This document shows, piece after piece, positions 25,821-34,504 of a stretch of DNA of 64,000 nucleotides; positions within the stretch are counted from its first letter, which is position 1, and every line of letters begins with the position of its first letter. The DNA comes from Bacteroidales bacterium (lineage in GTDB: Bacteria; Bacteroidota; Bacteroidia; Bacteroidales; 4484-276). The translations under genes and the position numbers were made by a program. The stretch is taken from positions 1-64,000 of the forward strand of contig JACZJL010000012.1 of assembly GCA_014860585.1 (NCBI GenBank), given 5' to 3'. Below the pieces are notes generated by a model. The model was not told where the DNA came from, ran no database searches, and saw only the letters and a list, made by a program, of their open reading frames with translations.

Positions 25821-26354
25821 ATGATCAGATCATTTACTTTTTTACTCACCGCCGCTTTGATGGGTTTGGTACTTGTGTTTTCATGTGCAACCCAAAAAAA
25901 TGACAAAAAATCTGAAACCGTGAAACAGGAAATTAAACCATCAGGAGTACCTTCGCCCCCGGCAATTGTTTACAAAACCAAAGAGGATTACCATCAACTG
26001 GTACCGGTGATCCTTTCAGCCGATAAGAAGAAAATCGTCTCCTTCCCTGCGCAATCCGATATCCGCATTAATGAAAAATTTCCTTATCCTGATCCTTTGG
26101 AAAATGGATACCTGCTCGATAACAGGGGCATAAATCAGCATGCCGCCTTCCTGAAATTTTCCTATGAGGACTATTATAATATGGACAACATACCCACCGC
26201 TGAGCGGTTGATGAATTACATACTTGATGATGATCCCTTCATCGAAATGTATGAAGTTGGCCGCCGTAGTCAATTTAAGAATCTGATAGAGGAGATAAAT
26301 CAGATGATCAAGGAGGGAAAACTTTCTGAGATGAAAAATCTGCTCGATGATTGA
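25821..26354 (+). CDS. Small lipoprotein upstream of an outer-membrane barrel
   Basis: A 177-aa lipoprotein with lipobox LVFSC near residue 22 and a Lys/Pro-rich linker, then an acidic, mostly helical domain (DYYNMDNIPTAERLMNYILD, RRSQFKNLIEEINQMIKEGK). I do not recognise the family. It ends 29 bp before the barrel gene and uses TGA as stop. Pairing with a BamA-like barrel suggests a periplasmic accessory lipoprotein; that is inference. Confidence 0.7.
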   Translation: MIRSFTFLLTAALMGLVLVFSCATQKNDKKSETVKQEIKPSGVPSPPAIVYKTKEDYHQLVPVILSADKKKIVSFPAQSDIRINEKFPYPDPLENGYLLDNRGINQHAAFLKFSYEDYYNMDNIPTAERLMNYILDDDPFIEMYEVGRRSQFKNLIEEINQMIKEGKLSEMKNLLDD

Positions 26355-26383
26355 GCAGGTAAATGGTAGACCCCCGAACCATC

Positions 26384-27757
26384 ATGACAAAAACCCTAAA
26401 GTTCCTGCTCCTCATTATTAGTCTCTTTCAGATTCAGAATCTGACTGCATCAACAGATTCTACTTCTGTTGCAGAAAATGGAGATGAAATTATTAAAAGG
26501 GGTTGGAATTTTGGAGTTTTACCGGCAATCTCATATGATAATGACCTGGGATTCCAGTATGGCGGTCTCATTAATTTGTACAATTATGGAAATGGCAGCC
26601 GGTATCCTGTTTACGACCACTCCTTCTACCTTGAAATATCAGCCTATACCCGCGGGAGTGGCATTTACCGGTTTGCCTATAATTCAGACCGTTTGATCCC
26701 GAAGATTGAGGTTTTCCTCGACATAAGTTACATACCCAATCAGGCCTATAATTTTTTCGGTTGGAATGGGTATGAAGCCGTTTACAACCAGCAATGGGAG
26801 GATAACAATCAGCCGGAGGATATTTACAGATCGGGTGTTTTTTACCGGTATGAAAACAAGATGTTCCGGTTTAAAACCGATTTTCAGGGGGAAATCCATA
26901 AGGGATTCAGCTGGTTGGCCGGTATGCAATGGTACGACTATGCTGTTGGTTCCGTGGATATTGACAAGTTGAATAAAGGAAGAGATGAGGATGAAAGACT
27001 TCCGTCGCTAACAGAACAGCCGGGGTTATTCGATATGTATAAGGAATGGGGGCTGATTCAGGCGGATGAAGCTAATGGAGGTTCAATCACCTTACTAAAG
27101 GCGGGATTGCTTTTTGATACGCGCGACAACAAACCAAACCCAATGACCGGAATATGGTCAGAATTGGCTGTGGAGGCTGCTCCGGCATTATTGGGTACAT
27201 TCAACTCCGGGTATGCAAAACTCAGTCTTATTCATCGCCAGTATTTCACCCTGATTCCTGATGATCTTTCATTTGCAGCACGCCTGGCAGTCCAGGCCAA
27301 TTTAGCCGGAGACGCACCGTTCTGGATTCAACCTTTGATGATTACTACAATGCTGCGCGGAGCAACTGAAGAGGGTCTTGGCGGGGTGAGGAATCTGCGC
27401 GGAATCCCGCGAAACCGTATCGTCGGCGCTGGTGTAGCATATGGAAATGCTGAGTTGCGTTGGAAATTCTTCAGAACCCGACTGTTCAGTCAAAATTTCT
27501 ATTTCGGTTTGAACTCCTTTTGTGACGCCGGACAGGTGATTCAAAAAATTGATATCGGGGAGAAAGTTAAAGCACTCAACTTACCCGACCAAGCTGATTA
27601 TTTCAGTTTTGGAAGCGAACAACTGCATATCACTTATGGATTGGGATTACGCGTTGCCATGAACCAGAATTTTATCCTGGCCGTTGACTGGGGAAAAAGC
27701 GCTGATGAGCGCGACGGAACAAGCGGCTTCTATGTAGGCTTGAACTATCTATTTTAG
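26384..27757 (+). CDS. BamA/TamA-like (D15) outer-membrane barrel without POTRA domains
   Basis: A 457-aa exported protein. The signal peptide (MTKTLKFLLLIISLFQIQNL) is followed almost at once by barrel strands. Landmarks are LPAISYDNDLGFQYGG near the start, GLLFDTRDNKPNPMTGIWSEL in the middle, the GVRNLRGIPRNRIVG loop (resembling the VRGF/Y insertion loop of Omp85 proteins), and a closing strand GTSGFYVGLNYLF. No POTRA repeats fit in the short N-terminus. It probably exports or inserts surface proteins or acts as a patatin-less autotransporter-like barrel. ATG at 26384 puts the signal peptide at the N-terminus. Confidence 0.78.
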   Translation: MTKTLKFLLLIISLFQIQNLTASTDSTSVAENGDEIIKRGWNFGVLPAISYDNDLGFQYGGLINLYNYGNGSRYPVYDHSFYLEISAYTRGSGIYRFAYNSDRLIPKIEVFLDISYIPNQAYNFFGWNGYEAVYNQQWEDNNQPEDIYRSGVFYRYENKMFRFKTDFQGEIHKGFSWLAGMQWYDYAVGSVDIDKLNKGRDEDERLPSLTEQPGLFDMYKEWGLIQADEANGGSITLLKAGLLFDTRDNKPNPMTGIWSELAVEAAPALLGTFNSGYAKLSLIHRQYFTLIPDDLSFAARLAVQANLAGDAPFWIQPLMITTMLRGATEEGLGGVRNLRGIPRNRIVGAGVAYGNAELRWKFFRTRLFSQNFYFGLNSFCDAGQVIQKIDIGEKVKALNLPDQADYFSFGSEQLHITYGLGLRVAMNQNFILAVDWGKSADERDGTSGFYVGLNYLF

Positions 27758-27918
27758 TAAAAGCCCTTTTTATTTTTCAATCCAAGCAAACTCCTATAAA
27801 TTTCTTATTCATTGATTTAACCTGAGGAACATGCAGGATTCCATAAAACGCCGGTTTTAAACAAAAGCCCTCTCTCATGTGTTCTTTTTCCAAAATCTCA
27901 CCTTTAATAATCAATCTG

Positions 27919-28794
27919 ATGAAGAACTTAATTTTCTTTTTACTGTCAATCCCACTATTTGGTTTCACTCAGCGGGATTATACCAAAATGCAGATCAACC
28001 ATGCTGAACTCACACCGGGCGTGCATCGTTTGTTCGTTGGAGATGTGGTATCTGTTGTAGCATTTGACGGCCCTGATGGCCTGATGCTTTTTGATGCCGC
28101 TTACGAACAAACCGTCTCTCATCTGCGGGATACACTGAAGCGCATGTTTAACAAACCTGTCCGATACCTTGTCAACACCCATCTTCATGGAGACCATACC
28201 GGAGGTAATGTTGAATTCGGTAAAGAAGCCGACATCATCGCGCACCATTCGGTTAAAACATGGCTGGCCTCCGACCGTAAGCAAGGTGAACGGGTGCCCG
28301 GACCTATGCCTGAGAATGGACGGCCAAATATCACTTTTGAAGGCACGTTGAATATGGAATTCAATGGTCAGGAAATCCAGATGCGCCACCTTGAGGGTGG
28401 ACATACTGCCGGTGACGTAATTGCTTTTTTACCTCAATCCAATGTACTTGTATTGGGAGATCTTTTATTTGCTGATTACTTTCCTTACATTGATACCGGA
28501 CAGGGAGGAAACCCGATGACATTTTTAAAACATCTTCAATGGATTTCAGGTTATTACCCGGACGATGCCATCCTTGTTGGAGGCCATGGTCCTGTCTACA
28601 ACATGTCGCAACTTCGCAATTATATTAACAATCTCAAGGAGACGATCGAAGTTGTTACAGCAGGGAAGGAAAAGGGAATGTCAGTTGAACAGATAAAAGA
28701 AGAGAAGATCCTGAATAAATGGGAGTCTTATGGAGCATTTTTTATTACTGCGGACAAGTGGATAGAAACTGTTTATCCTTTCATCGGGCAATAG
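27919..28794 (+). CDS. Exported metallo-beta-lactamase-fold hydrolase
   Basis: A 291-aa protein with a signal peptide (MKNLIFFLLSIPLFGFTQ) and the binuclear metal motif THLHGDHTGG (H88, H90, D92, H93). Further ligands are a His in LEGGHTAGDV, an Asp in LVLGDLLFADYFP and a late His in LVGGHGPVY. This subgroup resembles QuiP/Phn-P-like and subclass B-type periplasmic hydrolases; the substrate is unknown, and it should not be called an antibiotic resistance gene on this evidence. ATG at 27919 is chosen because the signal peptide begins there. Confidence 0.85.
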   Translation: MKNLIFFLLSIPLFGFTQRDYTKMQINHAELTPGVHRLFVGDVVSVVAFDGPDGLMLFDAAYEQTVSHLRDTLKRMFNKPVRYLVNTHLHGDHTGGNVEFGKEADIIAHHSVKTWLASDRKQGERVPGPMPENGRPNITFEGTLNMEFNGQEIQMRHLEGGHTAGDVIAFLPQSNVLVLGDLLFADYFPYIDTGQGGNPMTFLKHLQWISGYYPDDAILVGGHGPVYNMSQLRNYINNLKETIEVVTAGKEKGMSVEQIKEEKILNKWESYGAFFITADKWIETVYPFIGQ

Positions 28795-28853
28795 CAAACA
28801 TAAATATTTAAAGAAAATTGAAAAGCCGGAAACAAAAATTTCCTTCTTTCCAA

Positions 28854-29873
28854 TTACTCCACAATGGTATTCCATCCATAAATATCCTCTTCGGTTCCTT
28901 CCTGGATACCACGCAGTTTGTTATAAAGTTTTGTACTTATCGGTCCCGGGTTTCCGTCTTTACAGTACTCATAAACCTTACCTCCATCTCTGTCCACAAT
29001 TTTCCCTATGGGTGAAATCACTGCTGCAGTTCCGCAAGCACCAGCTTCGTCAAAATCGCCGAGTTCGTCAATAGCAACATGACGCAGTTCGATGTTCATT
29101 CCCATGTCTTTTGCAAGTTGACGCAAACTCATATTGGTTATTGAAGGCAGAACTGATGGTGAATCAGGTGTAATATAGCTGTTTCCTTTTATGGCAAAGA
29201 AGTTGGCGGGTCCGGCTTCATCAATGAACCTGCGATCGGCAGAACTTCTGAAAATCACGGAAGCAAAACCCTCCTTTTTACCTCTGTCGAGTGCTTTAAG
29301 GCTGGCAGCATAGTTACCACCTACTTTAATATGACCGGTTCCAAACGGTGCTGCCCGGTCATAATCTCCAATTACCTGCAAAGTTACAGGCTTAAATCCC
29401 TCCTTGAAATACGGCCCGACCGGACCAACAAACACCATAAGCAAGTACTCTTTGGCAGGTTTTACACCGACTTCAGGGCCGGAACCTATAAGCAACGGCC
29501 TCAGGTACAAAGCAGCACCCAGCCCATACGGCGGCACGTACTTCTCATTCAGCCTGATGACTTTGAAAATCATTTCGCCGAACAACTCAACCGGCGGCAC
29601 CGCCATCATCACCCCCTCGGCAGAGCGCTGCATTCGCTTTGCGTTTTCTGTCCAGCGGAAAATCCGGATTTTCCCATCTTTACCCCTGAAAGCTTTCATC
29701 CCCTCGAAGGCTTCCTGGCCATAATGAAGACCAGTGGCAGCCATGTGCAGATTGATGTACTCGGACGAAGAAATTTCCACTTCGCCCCATTCGCCGTTCC
29801 GGTTGTAACAACGTACGTTGTAATCGGTTTTGAAGTAGCCAAATGGCAGGCTTTTCCAATCTATATTTATCAT
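28854..29873 (-). CDS. ilvE: Branched-chain amino acid aminotransferase
   Basis: A 339-aa fold-type IV PLP enzyme that interconverts Leu, Ile and Val with their 2-oxo acids. Landmarks are HYGQEAFEGMKAFRGKDGKI, YLRPLLIGSGPEVGVKPA, HIKVGGNYAASLKA (Schiff-base Lys), EAGPANFFAIKG (PLP-phosphate Glu) and EAGACGTAAVISPIGKI. Length and motifs match the larger eukaryote/Bacteroidota-type BCAT2 group. A single gene convergent with the hydrolase, with 59 bp between their stops. Confidence 0.93.
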   Translation of the reverse strand: MINIDWKSLPFGYFKTDYNVRCYNRNGEWGEVEISSSEYINLHMAATGLHYGQEAFEGMKAFRGKDGKIRIFRWTENAKRMQRSAEGVMMAVPPVELFGEMIFKVIRLNEKYVPPYGLGAALYLRPLLIGSGPEVGVKPAKEYLLMVFVGPVGPYFKEGFKPVTLQVIGDYDRAAPFGTGHIKVGGNYAASLKALDRGKKEGFASVIFRSSADRRFIDEAGPANFFAIKGNSYITPDSPSVLPSITNMSLRQLAKDMGMNIELRHVAIDELGDFDEAGACGTAAVISPIGKIVDRDGGKVYEYCKDGNPGPISTKLYNKLRGIQEGTEEDIYGWNTIVE

Positions 29874-30159
29874 CGTATTAGCATTTAATTAAAAATTCAA
29901 GGCGCTAAATTATAAAGAATTCTCTGGTAAAAGACCTTACAAAATCAAATTATCAGTAAATTAGAATCAGATTAAATAGCATAAGTTGATTTCTGGTAAT
30001 AAACTTTCAAATGAAATTCCTGACTGGCAATATTTCATCCATTTAAACGGTGAATGGTTTTCTTGCTTAACATTGCTAATTTTGCAGCCTGCATTTTGGG
30101 AGGGGTTTTCCTGCGTTCAACAGATTAATTGAAGAAAACAGTACCAAGAATTTGATTTG

Positions 30160-30504
30160 ATGACTATAAAAGAGCTAATAGAAATAATTGACGGGCAAAT
30201 GGTTTGCGGCAATCCGGACTCCAGCCATGAAGTGAATGAAGCTTTTGCATCCGACCTGATGAGCGATGTCCTTACACTCGACCATTTAAACCCGCTTCTG
30301 ATAACCGGACTGAGCAATTTGCAAACCATCCGGACAGCCGAAATGGCAGATATCCGCGTGATTGTGTTAGCGCGGGGGAAAAAAGCAACCGAAGAAATGA
30401 TCGAACTGGCAACCGAACACGGCATGACCCTGATCGAAACCCCCTTTTCGGTGTTCAGAACCAGCGGAATGCTTTACCAACATGGTATTAAACCAATTTA
30501 CTAA
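30160..30504 (+). CDS. DRTGG-domain protein
   Basis: A 114-aa soluble protein composed of one DRTGG domain: an N-terminal helix (TIKELIEIIDG), GNPDSSHEVNEAFASDLMSD, a central TGLSNLQTIRTAEMADIRVIV stretch and a final TLIETPFSVFRTSGMLYQ. DRTGG domains occur in phosphotransacetylase and beside hydrogenase genes in Clostridia and Thermotogae, often next to an anti-sigma-type ATPase, the same partner as here (5-bp gap). It starts with ATG at 30160; a TTG directly before it is ignored. Ligand and output are unknown. Confidence 0.8.
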   Translation: MTIKELIEIIDGQMVCGNPDSSHEVNEAFASDLMSDVLTLDHLNPLLITGLSNLQTIRTAEMADIRVIVLARGKKATEEMIELATEHGMTLIETPFSVFRTSGMLYQHGIKPIY

Positions 30505-30509
30505 TCATC

Positions 30510-30926
30510 ATGCAGTTTGAATTTGAGGTTGAAGGGGGGAACTTTAGCAAGGCTGGAACTGCTTCCAGCGAAGTTAAAAAGATTCTTAAACAGTTGAGTG
30601 TTGATGATAAAATCATTAAAAGGATTGTTGTTGCAATTTATGAAGCGGAAGTCAATATTGTTGCCCATGCTTATAAAGGTTGGATACTGGCGGATATTGA
30701 TCTCGATCGCATCAAAATCATTCTTGAAGACGAAGGTCCCGGAATCCCCGATATTGAAAAAGCCATGGAAGCAGGTTTTTCAACAGCTTCAGCCAAAGTA
30801 AGGGAAATGGGTTTTGGGGCCGGAATGGGACTGCCAAATATCAGAAAAAATGCTGATGAATTCAGGATCGAAAGTGAAGTTGGAAAAGGAACAAAATTGA
30901 AGATTGTAGTGTTTTTTAAGGCTTAA
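30510..30926 (+). CDS. Anti-sigma-factor-like serine kinase (RsbW/HATPase family)
   Basis: A 138-aa GHKL ATPase. The N-box YEAEVNIVAHAYKG carries the Mg-binding Asn, the G1 box is LEDEGPGIPDIEKAM, and the G2 region GFGAGMGLPNIRKNADEF closes the ATP lid. This is the RsbW/SpoIIAB type, which phosphorylates a partner protein or sequesters a sigma factor. No anti-sigma antagonist or sigma gene is adjacent, so the partner may be the DRTGG protein or something encoded elsewhere. Confidence 0.86.
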   Translation: MQFEFEVEGGNFSKAGTASSEVKKILKQLSVDDKIIKRIVVAIYEAEVNIVAHAYKGWILADIDLDRIKIILEDEGPGIPDIEKAMEAGFSTASAKVREMGFGAGMGLPNIRKNADEFRIESEVGKGTKLKIVVFFKA

Positions 30927-31019
30927 CTCGCAGGAAGGACTGAGTTGCCGGTTGTGTCAAAAAAAAGCAAATAATCCCTTCAATGGATTTCAATCGTACC
31001 AGAATAAATATGGACTGAA

Positions 31020-32717
31020 TTATTTTCCCATTTCTGCAATTTTCCTGTCAACAATCTGAACAATTTCTCTTTCGAATTCTTCAGCTAATTTCTCCATAGC
31101 AGCCCCCTGATCAATCAGCTTTTTCACAAACTCATTATCATCAATTCCACCGGCGTTAATCCGGACGTTCATGAAAGCGCCACGGACGGCAGTTCTTGCA
31201 CAGAGGGCTCCCACACCGGCATCGGATACGGAGTTGGGATTTCCTGACACAGCCATCGCTTTCATGATTTCCATGGATTCGCAAGACCTCTTCATGACGC
31301 GAAAGGGGATCTCCATGGCATATTTCGAAGCCTCCTGAATGGCTTGTTTACGTGTTTGCTTCTCCTCATCGGTTCCTTTTGGTAATCCGAATGCATCCAT
31401 GATCTTGTTGAATGCACGGGTATCTTCATCCACCAGGTAAAGTAGTTCATCCTTGATGGCCTGCCCTTTTTCGGCCCAATCGGAAAATTCCTCCCAACGT
31501 TCATCCCAGCCCCGCTTGTGTGATGATAAATTTGCTACCATAGTTCCGAGTGAAACACCAAGTACACCTGCATAAGCTGAAATCGATCCACCACCGGGGG
31601 CAGGGGACTCAGATGCTGTTTCATTGGCAAACCCGCGCAGGTTCAAATCAACCAGCTTTTTTTCTTTATCCCCGGCAATCAGGTATTCGATGATTTTTTC
31701 TTTGGGATTGAACGGCTTTAGATCGTCCAAACCTAAAGATTTTACCGCAATCTTTATCAGTTCCTCTTCCGATACTCCGACCGATCGCTCTTGTTTACGC
31801 AGGAAATATTTCCCTGCATCCAGCATGGCCCTGAGAGGAATTAATCCAACAAGTTCAGAACCGGTGACCCTGATCCCACGCTCCTGGGCCTTTTTGCAAG
31901 CCTCTTCAAAAGCAACATGTACAGGAGTAATACTGATATTTGTAAGGTTGAGCGAAATCTGTGCAATACCGTATTCTTCAATAAACCAGCCGATTCCTTT
32001 CACCGACTTCAAAGTACCCGGAATATTAACCGGGTTTCCATTTTCGTCCTTTACAATCTTTCCTGTTACCGGGTCGCCTTCCCGCATCACGCGGCCTCGC
32101 TCACGAATGTCGAAAGCAATTGAGTTTGCGCGGCGGGTTGACGTGGTGTTCAGGTTAACATTATAGGCTACCAGGAAATCACGCGCACCAACAGCAGTTG
32201 CTCCTGATCTTGAATTAAATTTTGCCGGGCCAAAATCGGGTTTCCATTCCGGCTTTGCGAGTCTCTCCTGAAGTCCTTCATATTCACCAGAGCGGCAGGT
32301 TGCCAAATTACGGCGCTGATCGGTAAAGGCTGCATTCTCATAACAATAAACCGGTATTTCCAGCTCCTCCCCTATTCGCTGAGCCAGCTTGCGTGCAAAA
32401 GCTGCCGTTTCTTCCATCGTTATATTGGCCACAGGCACTAATGGGCAAACGTCTGTCGCTCCCATCCGGGGATGCTCTCCCTTGTGCCTGGACATATCAA
32501 TTAGCTGGGATGCTTTTTTCACAGCCAGAAATGCCGCTTCGATCACTTCTTCCGGTGTGCCGACAAAAGTCACAACTGTGCGATTTGTAGCTGCACCGGG
32601 GTCAACATCAAGCAGTTTCACGCCTTCAACGGTTTCAATCTGATCGGTGATTTGTTTGATTATCCCCATGTCCTTGCCTTCGCTGAAGTTGGGAACACAT
32701 TCGATTAATTTTTTCAT
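31020..32717 (-). CDS. ftcD: Bifunctional glutamate formimidoyltransferase / formimidoyltetrahydrofolate cyclodeaminase
   Basis: A 565-aa two-domain enzyme of histidine breakdown. The N-terminal formimidoyltransferase (about 1-325) starts LIECVPNFSEGKDMGII and includes HKGEHPRMGATDVCPLVPV and AVGARDFLVAYNVNLNT. The C-terminal cyclodeaminase (about 355-565) has ETASESPAPGGGSISAYAG and a long helical bundle. It moves the formimino group from formimidoylglutamate to tetrahydrofolate and deaminates it to methenyl-THF. It lies 260 bp from hutI, which supplies the preceding step. Confidence 0.94.
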   Translation of the reverse strand: MKKLIECVPNFSEGKDMGIIKQITDQIETVEGVKLLDVDPGAATNRTVVTFVGTPEEVIEAAFLAVKKASQLIDMSRHKGEHPRMGATDVCPLVPVANITMEETAAFARKLAQRIGEELEIPVYCYENAAFTDQRRNLATCRSGEYEGLQERLAKPEWKPDFGPAKFNSRSGATAVGARDFLVAYNVNLNTTSTRRANSIAFDIRERGRVMREGDPVTGKIVKDENGNPVNIPGTLKSVKGIGWFIEEYGIAQISLNLTNISITPVHVAFEEACKKAQERGIRVTGSELVGLIPLRAMLDAGKYFLRKQERSVGVSEEELIKIAVKSLGLDDLKPFNPKEKIIEYLIAGDKEKKLVDLNLRGFANETASESPAPGGGSISAYAGVLGVSLGTMVANLSSHKRGWDERWEEFSDWAEKGQAIKDELLYLVDEDTRAFNKIMDAFGLPKGTDEEKQTRKQAIQEASKYAMEIPFRVMKRSCESMEIMKAMAVSGNPNSVSDAGVGALCARTAVRGAFMNVRINAGGIDDNEFVKKLIDQGAAMEKLAEEFEREIVQIVDRKIAEMGK

Positions 32718-32977
32718 GCGCTGGAATTATTTGATTTTAAATTTTTCTGCAAAAATAATGAACCAAAACGATTGGGTAAGATGATGGGAAGAAAGTTGTA
32801 ACGATTGTCGCCGAATGTGCGGCATTGTTGGGTTGGCAGGCAATTTTTCAGAACAGTGAAGGTTTAAATGGACTACCAGAAAAGATTGTCAGGTTGAGTT
32901 CAACCCATTAATCCAAAGCAACATTTACCTCATGCACTCTGCGTACTTAATGAATTTTCAGTGATACAAGCACTTTT

Positions 32978-34234
32978 TTACTTTACCTCCCCATTCAGAA
33001 TTACTGTTTCAACTTTATTGCTGCCATAGTAATAAGGCAAATACTGGTAAGTAGGAATTGGTCTGGTAATAAAAACATTGGCTTTTTTCCCTACTGCAAT
33101 ACTGCCGAGTTCTTCACTCAGATCCATTGCGTACGCTGTGTTTATTGTGGTTGCATTGATCCCTTCCTCGGGTGTCATACGATACAGGATGCTTGCCATC
33201 GAAAGGATCAGCTGCATATTTCCCGAAGGAGATGATCCCGGATTAAAATCACTGGCCATTGCAACAGGTAACCCGGCATCAATCATTTTCCGCGCAGGAG
33301 CATAAGGCATGTTCAGGAAAAATGCAGCACCCGGAAGAATGGTTGGCATGGTCTCCGAACCAAGCAATGCTTCAATTTCAGCATCGCCGGTATATTCAAG
33401 ATGATCCACCGATAGCGCATTATATTTTACCCCGACCTGAATTCCACCTGAGAAATCGAGTTCATTTGCGTGAATTTTTGGTCTGAGGCCATATTTCATC
33501 CCGGCATTTAGTATCCTGTCTGTATCCTCCACCGTAAAAAATCCACGATCACAAAAAACATCAATATAATCCGCCAACTCCTCAGAAGCTACCACGGGAA
33601 TCATTTCATTAATGATTAAATCCACATAATCTGACTGTCTGCCCTTATAATCCGAATGAACAGCGTGAGCACCCAGGAAAGTGGATTTTATGGTCAGAGG
33701 TGAAAGTTCTTTCAATTTTCTAATCACACGCAACATCTTCAACTCTGATTCTGTAGTTAATCCATAACCGCTTTTAATTTCAACAGCACCGGTGCCAAAA
33801 GTGATGATTTCGTTAAGTCTCTCCAAAGCTGATTTCACCAGTTCTTCTTCCGAAATATCCTGCATTCGTCGCGCTGAATTCAGAATTCCGCCTCCCCGCT
33901 TAGCAATCTCTTCATAAGACAGCCCTTTGATTTTGTCAATGTATTCGATCTCACGGCTTGCCGGATAAACCAAATGTGTGTGCGAATCACAGAATGAAGG
34001 CAAAACCATCTTTCCTGAAGCATCCACCTGCTGTGCCTTTTTGAGCAACCTGGCATTCACTGCAGAGTTCAATGCCTCCATCTTACCAAAGGCTGCAATC
34101 AATCCGTCCGAGATAAATAAAAATGCATCCTTTATCGTTTCAATATTGCCCATATCCATACCGGCTACCCATTTTTTTGGTTGATGCTCAATTTGAACAA
34201 GTTCCTTAATATTTTTAATTAAAATGCTTTTCAT
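32978..34234 (-). CDS. hutI: Imidazolonepropionase
   Basis: A 418-aa amidohydrolase that opens imidazolonepropionate to formimidoylglutamate in the histidine pathway. Motifs are CDSHTHLVYP (HxH metal pair), EIKSGYGLTTESELKM, STFLGAHAVHSDY, KIHANELDFSGG and DHLEYTGDAEIEAL, with ASDFNPGSSPSGNMQLI near the end (metal Asp). ATG at 34234 gives the normal N-terminus (MKSILIKNIKELVQ); the frame stays open 48 codons further, but those residues are not family-like. It pairs with ftcD downstream. Confidence 0.92.
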   Translation of the reverse strand: MKSILIKNIKELVQIEHQPKKWVAGMDMGNIETIKDAFLFISDGLIAAFGKMEALNSAVNARLLKKAQQVDASGKMVLPSFCDSHTHLVYPASREIEYIDKIKGLSYEEIAKRGGGILNSARRMQDISEEELVKSALERLNEIITFGTGAVEIKSGYGLTTESELKMLRVIRKLKELSPLTIKSTFLGAHAVHSDYKGRQSDYVDLIINEMIPVVASEELADYIDVFCDRGFFTVEDTDRILNAGMKYGLRPKIHANELDFSGGIQVGVKYNALSVDHLEYTGDAEIEALLGSETMPTILPGAAFFLNMPYAPARKMIDAGLPVAMASDFNPGSSPSGNMQLILSMASILYRMTPEEGINATTINTAYAMDLSEELGSIAVGKKANVFITRPIPTYQYLPYYYGSNKVETVILNGEVK

Positions 34235-34404
34235 CAGTAGTGTTTTAAAATTCTTGCAAAAATAATCCAACCCGTGGAATTTTTCCCAAAAATCAGATTT
34301 TAAGCAGAGTAATGTATTGTTTTCACGAATTTTTCTGGTAATACAACTAAGAAGTTCATTTAGGTTAAAAGTTATCATTAAAAGTTACAATTTAAAAAAA
34401 ATTG

Positions 34405-34412
34405 TACTTTTG
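34405..34412 (+). promoter_or_regulatory. Predicted -7 box of the first C10 protease gene
   Basis: TACTTTTG matches TAnnTTTG, 92 bp before the ATG, implying a leader of about 85 nt. No obvious -33 element. Confidence 0.35.
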
Positions 34413-34504
34413 GCCTTTGATTTCTTGATGAATTATTCCCATTTGCTTACCAAGGATATAAATATCAGACAATTAACTTTAACTAACATCAAATCATTAT
34501 TCCC

